A stretch of DNA of 23,121 bases from Chara braunii (GCA_003427395.1 BFEA01000165.1:2358024-2381144); one strand, 5' to 3'; positions 1 through 11,881 are shown, counted from the first letter of the stretch. Translations and numbers: made by a program. The notes: generated by a model not told the origin, from the letters alone.

Positions 1-22
1 TTTTTTTTTTTTTTTTTTTTTT
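1..22. repeat. Homopolymer T tract at window edge
   Basis: The window opens with 22 consecutive T. This could be the poly(A) tail of a minus-strand retroposon lying to the left, or simply low-complexity sequence; the left context is not visible, so no choice is made. Confidence 0.6.
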
Positions 23-59
23 AGCGAGGCCGAAATCAAAACGGCCTGGCTCCACTACT

Positions 60-560
60 CACCAAGACCCACCAAAAAAGAAAAAAAAAAGTTGAAAAAG
101 AGAAGAAAAAAAAAGGAATAAAATCAAGTTAACGACAAAAGAAAAGGCAAATTGGTGATAAAAAATAAACAAACAAAAGAAAATGATATTTTCTTATGAT
201 CCAATGCCTGATGGTGCAAGATATTCATCATTTAAAAAAAAAGAAAAGAAAAGATATTCGTCAGCATCAACGTCTGCCATGTGCCCTGCACTGCCGACGC
301 ATCATCCAACGAACCTCACGAAAGCTTCAATCTCTTTTCCGGTGTGCGATAGAAAAGGAAAAGGAAACGAAAAAGGGGGGCACAAAACGACAGACGCAAA
401 AACAGTGCAGAAATAAAAAAAAGAAAAGGGAAAGTGGAATCACAAACAAGGAGAAGGGAAAGGGAAAATGGGGATACAAAACGCTTGCCGGCCGAAAAAA
501 GGAAGAAAGGAAAATAAAAGAAAAAGAAAACGGCGCCCGCATATTGGAGGGCGTTCCTCT
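60..560. other. A/purine-rich low-complexity stretch, no gene
   Basis: Long runs of A and AG-rich words dominate this stretch. Open frames here translate to Lys/Arg/Glu-rich low-complexity peptides (or Phe/Leu/Ser on the other strand), without a recognisable domain. I see no coding gene, RNA gene or mobile-element end in it. Confidence 0.6.
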
Positions 561-807
561 AAGATGTTCATCCGCATCGCCCCCCGCTGTGTGCCCCGCC
601 TCGGGGGCGCGCTCTCGCGTTGAATGACGTGCTGTGAAAATTTCGGCACCTGTGCCCCTCTGCACGCTCCCCTGCCCTCGATTGCATTCATCCGCCTGGT
701 CCACCAAAACCTCAACCCATATCCGGCGTGCAGCGCTTCATGGACCTCCTCTCCCCAGCCAATGCTGCTTGAGGGATAGGATGAAAAAAAATAAAATCGA
801 ATGGTGA

Positions 808-837
808 TTTGAGACCACCTTTGAAGGTGGTCTCAAA
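808..837. repeat. Perfect 12-bp inverted repeat (hairpin)
   Basis: TTTGAGACCACC is followed by a 6-base spacer (TTTGAA) and its exact reverse complement GGTGGTCTCAAA. The spacer is nearly self-complementary, so the hairpin could be longer. No gene is adjacent for which it could be a terminator. It may be the tip of a small DNA element. Confidence 0.75.
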
Positions 838-1159
838 AAGGGTCGTCCCGCGGCCCGCAGGCTGCTGACAGAAGGGTCACCATTTGAGGTATTCGGGTAG
901 CGGGCCTCTCCAACATGACCCGAAAAATACATCAAATTTTGGGATTTAAGCTAGGCTACCAGCCGGGCTTTTCGGGTGACCTTGTTTGCCCGGGAGGCCC
1001 GGCCGTGCAAAGCCAAAGAGGGTCCCCCCCAGAAAAAGAAAACCTCCAAAAACTTTGGAAAAAAAACAAGGTTATGCAGAAAAATAAATTGAATAATTTT
1101 TATTTTTTGTTTTTTGAAAAGGAGCAACATTTATAAAGTTGCAACACATCAGCGAGAGA

Positions 1160-2200
1160 AATGCCTCCCTCCCGACGATATGCATATGCAAAAGAGACAC
1201 TGAGAGAAGTTATATTGTGGACTCTTTGGAACTTGAGGAATTCAACGACTCGGAGAGGGGAAAGGTTGACACCACCGATGGTTCGAGCTGAAATCAAATT
1301 TGCCATCAAGCAAACTATTTTGGTTGATTGGGAGTATCGAGTTCAACGGAAAGCATACTCGCAGAAATCAATGCATCATTTTAACAAATGTTGGACTGGG
1401 TTTTCGGGACTGTTCACGATTGAATGTTTGCCACAATAACAACCTTGTCTGTACTTCTCAGGTTTTTTTTTGTAATATACATGGTTGTACAAAACTTGTG
1501 AAAGTGATCATAGTTCATGTCCCCTTTTGTTCCCTTTCAATTTTATTGAGTCCTTCTAGAGTGTCCAAATTAGTGTTCATAATAGAGTCTATAGTTACAT
1601 TACAAAAGAGTTTGTTATTATTAATGGAGAAAAGATTGGACATTCTTCTTGTACGTATGAATTTTTGCTCTACTATTTTTACAGCAAGATAGCTTATAAG
1701 TCATAAAAATACTTGTGTTAATAATCAAATTATCCTTCGGCCTAGCTTTCAAGTTTCCAGTGGTGATCTTATTTCTATTCAACAAAATTGCAAGTCAACC
1801 ATCAAACAAAATATAAGATATAACCGAATTTTAAAAAACAAACCATCTCATTTAGAAGTTAATTATCAAACATTGATGGCTGTTTTGTTATATGAACCTC
1901 AACAAATTCAATTTCCATACCATATAGATTTTGATGTTTTCAACGTTCCTGCCAGCTTACCCTACGGCGCTTGCCATGCCATTTGCGCAGCACTAAGAGG
2001 CGGCAAAACAAAAGTTGCTTCGCTTGTAGTCTCTGAGGCTCCTCTTCGATCAAACTATGGCGAGCCTGGTGATTTGGGTTTAGGGATATTGTTCGTTAAT
2101 TGAGGGATTCAATTTAGATGAGAATAAGGAGTAGAATATCGCCACAGTCGTGGCCTGGGCTTTGCTTGGTCGGAGAGCCTTGCTCAGCCTTAGAGTTGCG
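1160..2200. other. AT-rich stretch without recognisable gene
   Basis: This region changes from mixed composition to AT-rich. It holds short open frames on the plus strand (for example 1300-1692 and 1873-2103) that lack any recognised motif or supporting context. It lies immediately 3' of the minus-strand LINE and may include that element's 3' untranslated end, but no clear poly(A)/poly(T) tail marks the boundary. I see nothing else in it. Confidence 0.45.
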
Positions 2201-2219
2201 GCGAACTTTGTGAGGGATG

Positions 2220-5200
2220 TCAGGCTGTCCATTTTGAATTGTTACCAGGAACCGGGATATTCGTTCGTCGCCACCACCCCCAAAAAGGCTTGGAGACATC
2301 GCAGTGCAACACAAAGTGTTGCAGATCCTCCATTCGAGTTCCTGGTCATGTCACGCATTTCGATCTTGCTTTGGTTGTTCGTTTAGAGCACCAGACCATC
2401 ACAGGCACAGCCTGATGCCTCATCAGCCACAGGGGAAACTGGCATGCTTACAACCAAATCCATAAGATTTTTCCAAACATAGACAATGCTTCGGTCAGTC
2501 TTATTAGCGAGGCTTGAATCGAACCTGTTGTCAGCCACCTTCGGGCTACAGGCCAATTAACATTGACTTGCCGTGTAGAAAGCCGTTATCCTAATTTTGT
2601 AGAGTATTGCTGTATCGGGATTATTTTATTGTTCTGCAAAGGGTGTTCTCAAGCCCAATCACGAGGATCCACAGACAACAGATATGATGGTTGTGAAATA
2701 CTGAAAGGTCTGTATCCATCCTCATATTCCAAGACACATACCGGGACCAAGTTTGGAACCGTTGGCAAAGGTAATGAATTATGCGCCAAGATCAGATTAG
2801 ATACCATGCCAAAATATCCGTCTTTCGATTCCCAACATGAATTCGGGATTTGCGCCACCTCTGAATAATCTTCAATTTTCCATACTAAACTCGATTGTTC
2901 AATCTCTCGGTTCTTGTACCATATTCGCGGTGTAGGAACAACACCTGCTCTTAGTATGTTAACCCAGTCCACATGAATAGCTTGCTGAACCAAATGAAGG
3001 TGTTGTTGTTGATGCCATAGGCCAGATAACAATGGCGCCAACATATGATAAGGTTTCCAGTCAGCTTTTGTGATGTCCTAGAAGTCCGCCACTGTGCTGA
3101 TGCCCCGACTCATCCAAGCGTTCTCAAAGGCACGAGGTCTATAACATTGCAGAGGTTGTCCATCAGGTGAATAGATGCACGGGTTATAAAACAATGGCTC
3201 TGTGTGAATCTTCTCTGCAATCATCAGTGGCGGTTGCAGTATTGGTGGAAGTTTCTTTCACGCCTTGAGTGTTCCCCCCCATATGTCGAGCGACATTCTC
3301 TTCTTAAGATACGACATGAGAAGAGTTGCCAGCCCAACATGTGTTGATTTTTTCCACCCCCGGCTTGATAATAAAGTCGGTTCTGCCAACTGCTTCCAGA
3401 AAGAAGTAGAGTCCTCCAAAATGGCCCAAGGGATCCATCTTGCTACAAAGCTGAAATTGGTCTGACAAGGTCCAGCACAACCAGACCCGCTTTACGTTTG
3501 GGCTGGGTAACAACTTGCCAAACTACTTTTGACAGATAATTGTCTTCATTCATTTTCTCTTTCCATAAGTAGTGTGTGGCAAGATGGCGCACTGTCTGCA
3601 GTGAAGAGAGATCCATTTGATAAATGGATTTATGGTACCACAATGTTGAGAAACAAACATTGTTAATGACAAGAGAACGACCAAACAGACTGACTCATTT
3701 GTAGGCCGTCCATGGACGAAAGGAGGTTCGAAGAGATGTAAAAAAGATGGTAGAATTTAATCTCAATTGGGGATCGAAGGAAACCCGGTATCCCAAAAGT
3801 CTTTCTTGTTCAGAGGGAATCATAACACGCAGTCCGCAATGATCAGGAGACTGAGCTCCTGGTGGTATAAGGATTGACGATTTTTACCAGTTAACCGCCG
3901 CTTGCGAGATATGACAAAAAAAAGTCAATTGTGTCCCTCAATGCCTTGGGTAAAAGCAACAGAATCATCCACAAAGGATTTAAATTTCAACCTATCCCCT
4001 GATGGCAATAAAAAGTTTGGAATCCCAATGTTACTTCCAATCAAAACATGCATTACTTCAACATACAATATATACAAGTAAGGAGTCACAAGCCAGCCTT
4101 GCCTAACTGATCGTGAGAGGGAGATGGGTGGAGAAAGAGTGTCATTGATGTAAAGGCGCGAGGTAGCACCTTTAAGCAAGGCTTGGATATCATGTTTGAA
4201 CTTGAGCCCAAATCCAAATGCAGTTATTATGGCTTGAAAAGATTCTCACCCAACACGGTCGTACGCTTTCTCTAAGTCCAGAAGACTAGTTGATCAGTCG
4301 TTGAAGTCATCCATTCCATGAATCGTTCAACAGTGATAACTATGTACGGTATTTGCCTTCCTTGTAGAAACCCCGTCTGCGCAGGATAAATTATCGCAGG
4401 GTAAAACATGTCGCAATCAGGTTGCGAAGATTTTCGAAAAAATCTTGTATACAACAGGCATCAATGTTATCGGTCTATAGTTGCGAACATCAGTACGATC
4501 CCCCTTCTTGAAAACAAAGGTAATAATGCCTTCCAACACTCAAACAGGCAGGTCAACTCCATTCCAAACCATTCGGCATGTAGTTAGAAGCTTAGACATA
4601 AGGAGCGGGAATAACATCTTAAAGAGGATGGAAGACAGTCCATCAATACTTGGCATTTTGTGATCCACCAATGATTTAATAACATCTAAAATCTCCTACT
4701 GTGTCACTTCACCTTCCAGAATCATAGACTGTTGTAGTGAAAGTTTCCGGTGTAACTTAGACCAAACGGGATCATGGAATTGTTAGAATTGAGTAAGCAA
4801 ATTTTCCTCAGTATGTTGAGTCTGTGAAGCCAGCAAACTCTCATAAAATAACGATATGTTGAGAACAATGGCTTGTGTATCAATTGCCAAAGGTTGTGCA
4901 TCTAAAAATGGGTGCGTCATAGCAAGGACCAATCCTGGTTTTATAGGAGGGCATCGCCCTTTAAAAAAAAAGGTCGTCATCCGGTCCTCTTTAACCAGTC
5001 ATGCTATTCTTTTTCGGTGTGTGACAACACGCACTGCTAGTTGCACATGCATGGTCCATTGTTGTTTCAAATGGTCCATATCCGTCATCAAGCGAGCCTT
5101 ATCAATTTCATCCATCGATGCTTTACGCATGAGTTCAACCATTTGATTGTTAATCCTTGATAGTTGAGAGCGCGAATTGGCAGTGATGAACTTTTTAATG

Positions 5201-6111
5201 AGCAGTCCTCTTTTGAGAATAACTCGCAATCCACCTTGAAACCAATCATACAAGGAAGAAAACAATGGTTGTGAAATGCGCCATTGCGCCCAAAATTGAA
5301 GTATAAAACGCCTAAAATCTTCAGTCATATTGACCCACTCAGGTAACATCAACCGTTCGCTGCCCATTCGAACTGAAGTGTGAAGAAAAAATTCCAAAAA
5401 AAAAGGCAAATGATTTGATCCTATAAAACAAATTACAAAGCAACGAGAGATTCTATGCAAAAGCGAATCCAATGCTAAGAACATGTCAATACGGCTACGT
5501 GGAATATACTGTTGATCATGTGCCCCAGACACAAATAAGGTATATCCCTTGTCAAAATGATGCAGCAAACGAAACACGTAAAAAAATTCATTGATCATAC
5601 TAAAATCAGAAAGTTGAACAGCATCTGAAATAACTGGTTCCACTCGCAGAGAATCCATTCCATGAACAAGCATTGTATTTCAATCTCCCCCCAAAATGAC
5701 ATTTTCAACTTGCGGTATAAGCCAGGGAAGAGATTTGAAAAGTTCAACCCTATCAGCCTGGATTGTAAGTGAATACAAATTGAAAATGGTTTATTCTTTT
5801 TGACAAATAGTAAACCTAACCCATACCCATTTTCCATTATGATCAGTCCTGAAACCAGTCACAACGAGCGGTGCAGTCCGAGCAATGAGGATTGCAACCC
5901 CCCCTCGGGTTGGTGCCCAAAACTGAGGTCCTAACCACCAGGCCATTTGCTTTTCAATCGTTGCACTGTTTAATTTAGTTTTCTGTAACAGGATGATCTG
6001 CATCCCTTTGTTCCTAATCAAAGTTTTGATTAATGATATCTTAATTGCAACTCTGTAAGAGTCCAGTCCTCGAACGTTCCATGACAATATTCGTACGAGT
6101 AATTTGTCCAT
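2220..6111 (-). pseudogene. LINE ORF2 relic: endonuclease, reverse transcriptase, zf-RVT
   Basis: Starts at ATG 6111-6109. The endonuclease shows SWNVRGL near its start, GGVAILI, GGD(stop)N at 5680-5688 and SNHLPF at ~5403-5418. The linker motif EDRMTTFFFK (~4960) leads into the RT domain: [16 protein letters not shown] (~4505-4465), PAQTGFLQGRQ (~4380), LDLEKAYDRVG (~4280-4250), RQGWLVTPYLYIL (~4095), and the catalytic FVDDS (~3970), where the two Asp are kept. A relic zf-RVT (MEDLQHFVLHC then PFWGWW) lies at ~2333-2262. One frame runs from 6111 to ~4400, with stops at 5791, 5680, 4999, 4783, 4696, 4540 and 4417. A one-base gain near 4399 is offset by a one-base loss near 4281. Further stops fall at 4246, 3925 and 3884, and more shifts lie beyond ~3908. 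About 1297 codons, normal for this family. It cannot make a working protein. Confidence 0.92.
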
Positions 6112-6222
6112 TTCAATTGTTTATGTTGACCAATCCTGATATTTGAGCAAGAAGAATTGATTAGAGAACAAACTTCTGTGCCAACGGATATGTGCATCAA
6201 CATGTGTTATGATAGATGCAGT

Positions 6223-8070
6223 CTAACAGTCATACACCTTGGTGTCAATAGTTGTTTGACCAGTTGGGTTTTTGAAGAGCTCAAACGAAGTCCATCAAAT
6301 CCCTGAGAGAGGAGCCGTAGTAGTCACAGCGCGATTAGTTATAGCATCAATTATCGGGAAATAAAAAATATTCGTCCGACCCTTCGCATTTGTTGGTGTC
6401 AATCCGATCCAATCCATTCCTGGGTAAGATCTGATACGATACGCAGGAACCAACCACTTCGTGACCTTCAGCATAACCAAGTCCTTGACATCATGGAGTT
6501 CAAAATGTGGTATGATAAGTTGAGCTTGTTGCGTAACAACTGTGAGCAAATGTAATTGATCATCAAGTGCTAAAAAGATCAAGGGCACATCAACAGTTGG
6601 CTGACCAATGGCCATGGCTTTCACAATAGATCCTGGGAAAGTCGATGCACGCACAACCAATCTAGGAGTCGTGTCACCCTGTCGAGAAGCAATACTCTCT
6701 ACATCAATCTGTATTTCACCTTGCTCAGACAGTCTCAATTGTTCATGTTCTGTCATATCAGCCCATGACACGTGTTTATCTCTATCGTTCTTCAGAATAT
6801 CAATACTATCACCGTGATCAGGTCTTGCAAATGGTTTTTGGCCTGTGTTTTAGGTCCACCAGCGAGTATTTTTCTTCTCTGCACTGACAGAGGACCTTTT
6901 TGAGGGTGCATGTACTCTTCTGGCCCTTCGTATGAGAGAGGGGACTCAGGAGCTAAACAAGTATCATCATCAGTGTATTTACTAGACTCATGATCAATCA
7001 CAGGTGTAAACTCAGTCTGTAGATTCAACACGTTTTGTTCTGCTAATGGCATATTCAACGGAGGCAGGTTTAGAGTGACACCCACCGTTGATGCAATAAT
7101 GGGATGACCAATAAATTTTTTTGAATCCGAAACAACTGCGGCTGATAGTGAGGGCCTACCCATACCAACTGAAGCCAAAGGAGGACTAGAAGTTGGGCCT
7201 CCACTGGTCGAACCTCTCCCAAATCCAGAAGGAGCAGATCCTGATGATGTGCCCTGTCTAATCATGGGTGAGGGGGGTCCTGAAGAAGGACCCATACCAG
7301 ATGTCTGGCCTGTCGAGGTCTGTACAAACTTTTTTGGACATTGAGAGTCACCCGATTTGTGATCGTACGATCTGTACTCCCTGCGCCAGGGGGTGTCTTG
7401 GGTCACAACTTCAACTTTATGCCAGCCATGGTGTGATTGAACTTTGAGATATTTACTGATCCGAGATTTAGCCGAGGGTGAAGATCATATCTTCGATTGA
7501 CGAGTCGAGGTTCCAGTTTCTTCTGCTCTGGAGGATAAGCAATGAGTGACACTCTGAGAAGTTGAGAACCCTAATCCAATATACTGAAGCCTGAACGTCC
7601 TTTATGAATTTTGCTTGTTCAGCAGGGGTAGCCCATGGTTTGTATAACACTCTACATATTTATCCCCCAACAATCACATGTTCCTCTTTTTGCACTGTAT
7701 CTACCAACCAATTTATGAGGGCATGGTTAACTGCTAGATAGAAAAGCATATTAACTCCGTCGGGCTTAACTCTACCCCTGTGTCCACTTTCCATGGTAGC
7801 ATCCCATCCAACTTCCAGCGAGCGGATCCATGATTCTTTATGTGCAAAAGGCACGTTGTTTTTGAGGCTCTGAAATATAACTAAAACTGCGTGGCGTCTC
7901 AGATACTCAACTGTAGCATCTGAGGCCGTTGGGTTAAGATCAATAATGACCGTATCAGAGCCTTCCTCTCGTGAGGTGGAAATATATATTTCCGCTACAT
8001 CATCATCATCTTCTCCAGAAAGGAAGCAATACCGAATCATATCACACAACTGATCTCTCTGTAGATCCAT
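6223..8070 (-). pseudogene. LINE ORF1 (gag-like) relic
   Basis: Starts at ATG 8070-8068 and reads in one frame to 7468, with a stop at 7660. It then shifts frame near 7470, runs to ~6840, shifts back, and ends at TGA 6295 or, if that TGA was a Trp codon, at TAG 6223. The N-terminal ~200 residues have the feel of the globular domain common in plant LINE ORF1 proteins, with the stretch KPWATPAEQAKF. The middle contains YRSYDHKSGDSQCP (~7370-7325), a possible ruined CCHC zinc knuckle, followed by a Ser/Gly/Pro-rich segment. The position just upstream of the endonuclease ORF is the main argument for ORF1. The role in living relatives is RNA binding in the ribonucleoprotein particle; that is family knowledge, not seen here. 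Confidence 0.6.
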
Positions 8071-8108
8071 TTGGATACCTCAACTACAAGATCAGAGTGG
8101 TGGGGCAA

Positions 8109-8303
8109 TCAGCCGTTATGAAAAATTAGTTCAGCAGAAAAAAAGACCAGAGGTTGTCTCCATAACCAAGCCCGAGCACAATCCAAAGACAAATACCCAC
8201 AATCCACAAATAACCGAAAAGATAATACTTGAGCATTCATGCATCTCTCAGAAGCCAAGGGCAGGTTATTCCCACTGTGAGAGGCTCGCAACCTATTATC
8301 CAA
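8109..8303 (-). other. Short open frame, possible upstream part of LINE ORF1
   Basis: A 64-codon open frame lies immediately 5' of the ORF1 relic, and its continuation after the stop at 8109 runs into the ORF1 start region. It could be a shifted N-terminal extension of ORF1, or 5' UTR sequence that happens to be open. No motif is recognised. Confidence 0.2.
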
Positions 8304-8984
8304 CCCTGATCAAGTTAACAATGCAATACTTCCCTCCGCCCAAGCTTCGAACCAACTGATGATGGCAGAAATTTCAACCATCTCTTATCAGTAGACCGAT
8401 TACATCCTCAGTTCACCATCAGTCAATTGCGCCAAAGTACTATCATTTAGGTGAAGCAATCCTTAACAACCAAGTTTTAAGGTCGTATTTGAATTAACAC
8501 CTCTTCATTTTCACCCGCCTCAATTTCATATGGAAGAATCAAGGAAAATGTTTCGTCACCTTTCAAAGTATTCCCTATCCCGAGATACCATCACAGTTAT
8601 TCCATCTAGCGAAACTGAAAACTATCTTCGGCAACCCAATCGTCATGAAGCCAACGAGCTTTCCATTCAAACAGTCTTTCGTTAAATCAATACAGAGTCG
8701 GCAACTGAATTAAGCACAACAAATATTAATGTAAATTGATCCATCCAACATGAGGGAACCTCTAAATAATCTTCGATTCAAGGCACAAGCTATAAAGCCC
8801 CGATTCTCCTTTCTCCAATCAGAAGAGAACTAATCACCCTGCTCACCATCACACATATTCCTTGTTCAACGAGGGGGAAAACTATTCACACAATCGTTGG
8901 AATCCCGATCATTAGGGTAGGAGGGATCATTTGTCATATTACCTTTAGGCGATAGTTTGCAAACTCAACCACATCGTTGTGTTT
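8304..8984. other. AT-rich stretch, possible LINE 5' UTR or flank
   Basis: No long open frame or recognised motif is present on either strand. Composition resembles the LINE and the tandem repeat that follows. It may be the element's 5' untranslated region, but the boundary cannot be fixed from one copy. Confidence 0.35.
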
Positions 8985-9204
8985 TGACTACAAAGCCTAC
9001 ATTTCTCGCCAACATCAGATGTAGTATCGATCTACCACAACTTGCCCAACGAATTCCATATCATTAACTCCGAATTTCGATAAAGTCAATATCAACTTGA
9101 CTATGAAGCCCACTCTTTTCTCCGACATGTATTACAGATCCACCACGGCTTGCCCTCCGACTTCCACGTCATCAACTCAAAGTTTTGAAAAAGTCATTAT
9201 CAAT
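8985..9204. repeat. Diverged tandem duplication, ~110-bp unit
   Basis: Unit 1 spans 8985-9097 and unit 2 spans 9098-9204. Both begin TGACTAYRAAGCC, share GATCYACCACRRCTTGCCC in the middle, and end with AAAGTCAWTATCAA. A possible third, poorer relic precedes 8985. Differences are mostly transitions. The location on the 5' side of the minus-strand LINE suggests monomer-like 5' UTR repeats, but this is inference. Confidence 0.65.
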
Positions 9205-9848
9205 GAGAAGGATGGATAAACCATTGTCCAAAAGTTCCATATCTAAATCAGGGGGCAAAGCCCATGACCGGCTACAATTTATGATTTCATGCGGCGCCCA
9301 GATCCTGCCGTCTGACTGACCCCACCTACAAACATTCCGCACTCAGCCAATCGGGATTGCCGACCAGAGTCGACCAAGACCAGGCTATGGCAGGCGCATG
9401 GCAGTGCACCCTTGCAGCAATCTCCACCCAACGCCCTACACGCTCAACACCTCATCGCTGCCGCCAACCCAACAACAGGCTCTAGCACAACCACGCACGC
9501 AACTGCGCCTTCGTGATCCCCCGTTGCCCAAACGCTGCCCGCTTTACCTCACGGTCACATCAAATTCTTCACCGATCGGCATTGAGCAGAGTCTACTAAT
9601 GTTCGTAGGGGAGGGGACCTGAAGGGAGGCACAAGGATTGGTCATGTTGGCATGGTCCCTGATGCTACCGGTTGTCCCCTAGCCGGTATGGCCCACCTGC
9701 AGGTCGGGAGCAGCCCCCGAATGTTCTCTCGTGAACATGGTTCTGGTTGCTATTGGGTTCCCGTATGCCTACAATTAGTAGTGGTAGGTAGGTAGTGTGA
9801 GGTGAAATTGAGAGAAGAAGAAAAAAAAAAAGAAAAAAAAAAGGGAAA
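9205..9848. other. Intergenic stretch without recognised feature
   Basis: The GC content rises after ~9290. A 74-codon open frame at 9398-9622 has no recognised motif and no coding-like context. An A-rich run (~9818-9843) precedes the inverted repeat arm. I see no gene. Confidence 0.5.
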
Positions 9849-9960
9849 TTTTTGAAACGCCCCTGAAGTTTGCATTTATTTGCGTTTTGCCCCTCCGATG
9901 GCCGACTTACCCTGATTTGCCCCTGGCGCCTCTGAACTTTCGTGCAGGCCCTTGTCAATG
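9849..9960 (-). repeat. Left arm of ~1.1-kb-spaced inverted repeat
   Basis: On the minus strand this reads AGGGGCAAATCAGGGTAAGT, then AGGGGCAAAACG, then AACTTCAGGGGC. The same order occurs on the plus strand at 10945-11035. Both copies translate to the shared peptide GQIRVSRPSEGQN, so the arms are real homologues. Weaker similarity (CCGGTAGGG-CAT) extends outward to ~10000. Such repeated 'AGGGGCA...ACTTCAGGGGC' words are typical of transposon-derived plant repeats; that comparison is from general knowledge. Confidence 0.75.
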
Positions 9961-10267
9961 AGGGGCGCAACTTTTGGGAATGTCCCTACCGGGCCGCCGG
10001 TCCCATTTCCCGTGGTGGCTGTTCGATTTGCCTTTTCGCAATGAATGCATCTTCCTCGGATGCCCTCCAACAGGGAGGCCCTAAGAATTCGAATTCAAAC
10101 TCCTTGCTTTCCAGGCCGCCGCCGTGCGAAAAAACAGCACTCCACTCCACGTTCTGTCCACTGCTGCAATCCACCGTGGAGTTCATTCTTCTGCTACTGC
10201 GACCTGCCGCCGCCTTGGACGTCCTCGGAGTACGTTGCCGAAGGTGAGTGTTCCTCCCCTTCTTCCA

Positions 10268-10269
<2 letters not shown>

Positions 10270-10318
<49 letters not shown>

Positions 10319-10388
10319 NNNNNNNNNNNNNNNNNNNNNNNNNNNNNNNNNNNNNNNNNNNNNNNNNNNNNNNNNNNNNNNNNNNNNN

Positions 10389-10434
<46 letters not shown>

Positions 10435-10441
10435 TGTGTGG
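10270..10441. repeat. (CT)n-(GT)n microsatellite with 70-base assembly gap
   Basis: Pure CT runs flank a run of 70 N at 10319-10388, and the tract turns into GT at 10418. True length is unknown because the gap lies inside the repeat. Confidence 0.95.
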
Positions 10442-10739
10442 CACATTGTCACTACGACGACCCCGTTCAGCACGGTCATGGGGGGATGAAAATCGCCCTT
10501 CTCTGTTGCTCTTCCCTTGCTGCACTGCTCAGTGCTCACCTCTGTCGCTCTCGGCATGTGTACACGTGTACACTTGTGCATGCACGCACAATGTCGTGCC
10601 ATTGGTTGCTTGGCCCATTAACGTCCCGCCACGACCAACGAACCACATCCTCGAAACTGTGGAGTTACCGCCACCGCCGCCTCGTCTACTTCCACCTCCC
10701 TCTCCTCTTCCCCCTTCAGCTCCTTTGTACTGCTGCCAA

Positions 10740-10740
<1 letters not shown>

Positions 10741-10772
<32 letters not shown>

Positions 10773-10777
10773 TCTCT
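10741..10777. repeat. (TC)n microsatellite
   Basis: A TC dinucleotide run with a single G interruption. It lies between the two inverted arms at 9849-9960 and 10945-11035. Confidence 0.9.
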
Positions 10778-10944
10778 GAGAAAGCTGTGGAGCTTGGAGG
10801 GTAATGTACAGCCGAGAACATAGCATTAGAGATGGCGGTACCCAAAGGCTTTCCGGTAGGGGCATACTGGAAATTTGGCACCAGTACCGGTAGGGGCATA
10901 TTGAACATAGTTCAGGCCCAAACGACGCCAGGTTTTTTTTGGAA

Positions 10945-11035
10945 ACTTGAATCATTGTCAGAGGGGCAAATCAGGGTAAGTCGACCGTCAGAGGGGCAAA
11001 ACGAAAACAAACGCAAACTTCAGGGGCATTTCGAA
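10945..11035 (+). repeat. Right arm of ~1.1-kb-spaced inverted repeat
   Basis: Inverted partner of 9849-9960. The AGGGGCA word occurs at about 10858, 10893, 10960, 10991 and 11022. A 12-bp perfect palindrome (GTTTCTAGAAAC) lies just outside at 11038-11049, followed by an AT-rich run to ~11120. Confidence 0.75.
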
Positions 11036-11112
11036 AATGTTTCTAGAAACAAAATCTTCACCGAATTGCAAATAAAAAATAAAGTTCAAAAATAGTTTAT
11101 TTTATTTTATTT

Positions 11113-11651
<539 letters not shown>

Positions 11652-11812
11652 ACGGACTGCGGGGCTCGATCCGTGGTCTCCCTGTTGGCGGGTTCTGTGC
11701 GCTGCAATTCACACCATTACCATGACCCGGTTGGCGTGACGGGGATCTGTCACTGTGGATGATTCCCATGTCAAAGGACATTGGCTAGATCGCAATCATC
11801 TTCGTGTTCCCC

Positions 11813-11814
<2 letters not shown>

Positions 11815-11881
<67 letters not shown>
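11815..11881. repeat. (GA)n microsatellite
   Basis: A nearly pure GA dinucleotide run about 640 bp upstream of the IF-2 start codon. Confidence 0.95.

Larger units (their letters stand above)
2200..8303 (-). mobile_element. Degenerate L1-like non-LTR retrotransposon (LINE)
   Basis: Reading on the minus strand, the order is ORF1-like region, a ~110-base gap, AP-type endonuclease, reverse transcriptase, and a zf-RVT-like C-terminus. This is the layout of plant L1-like LINEs, and the length (~6 kb) fits a nearly complete copy. Both ORFs carry multiple in-frame stops and frameshifts, so the copy is dead. Neither end is precise: no poly(A) tail or target-site duplication was identified, and the 5' end could extend into the tandem repeat at 8985-9204. 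Identification rests on motifs, described in the two ORF entries. Confidence 0.9.

Noticed and set aside
183-627. Overlapping Lys/Arg-rich frames and a weak internal duplication (about 250-300 versus 560-610)
   Set aside because: Low-complexity composition explains the frames, and the similarity is too weak to call a repeat by eye.
9986-10823. Long open frames of both strands through the CT/GT microsatellite and gap
   Set aside because: They are open only because dinucleotide repeats encode Ser-Leu or Arg-Glu runs, and they cross 70 unknown bases.
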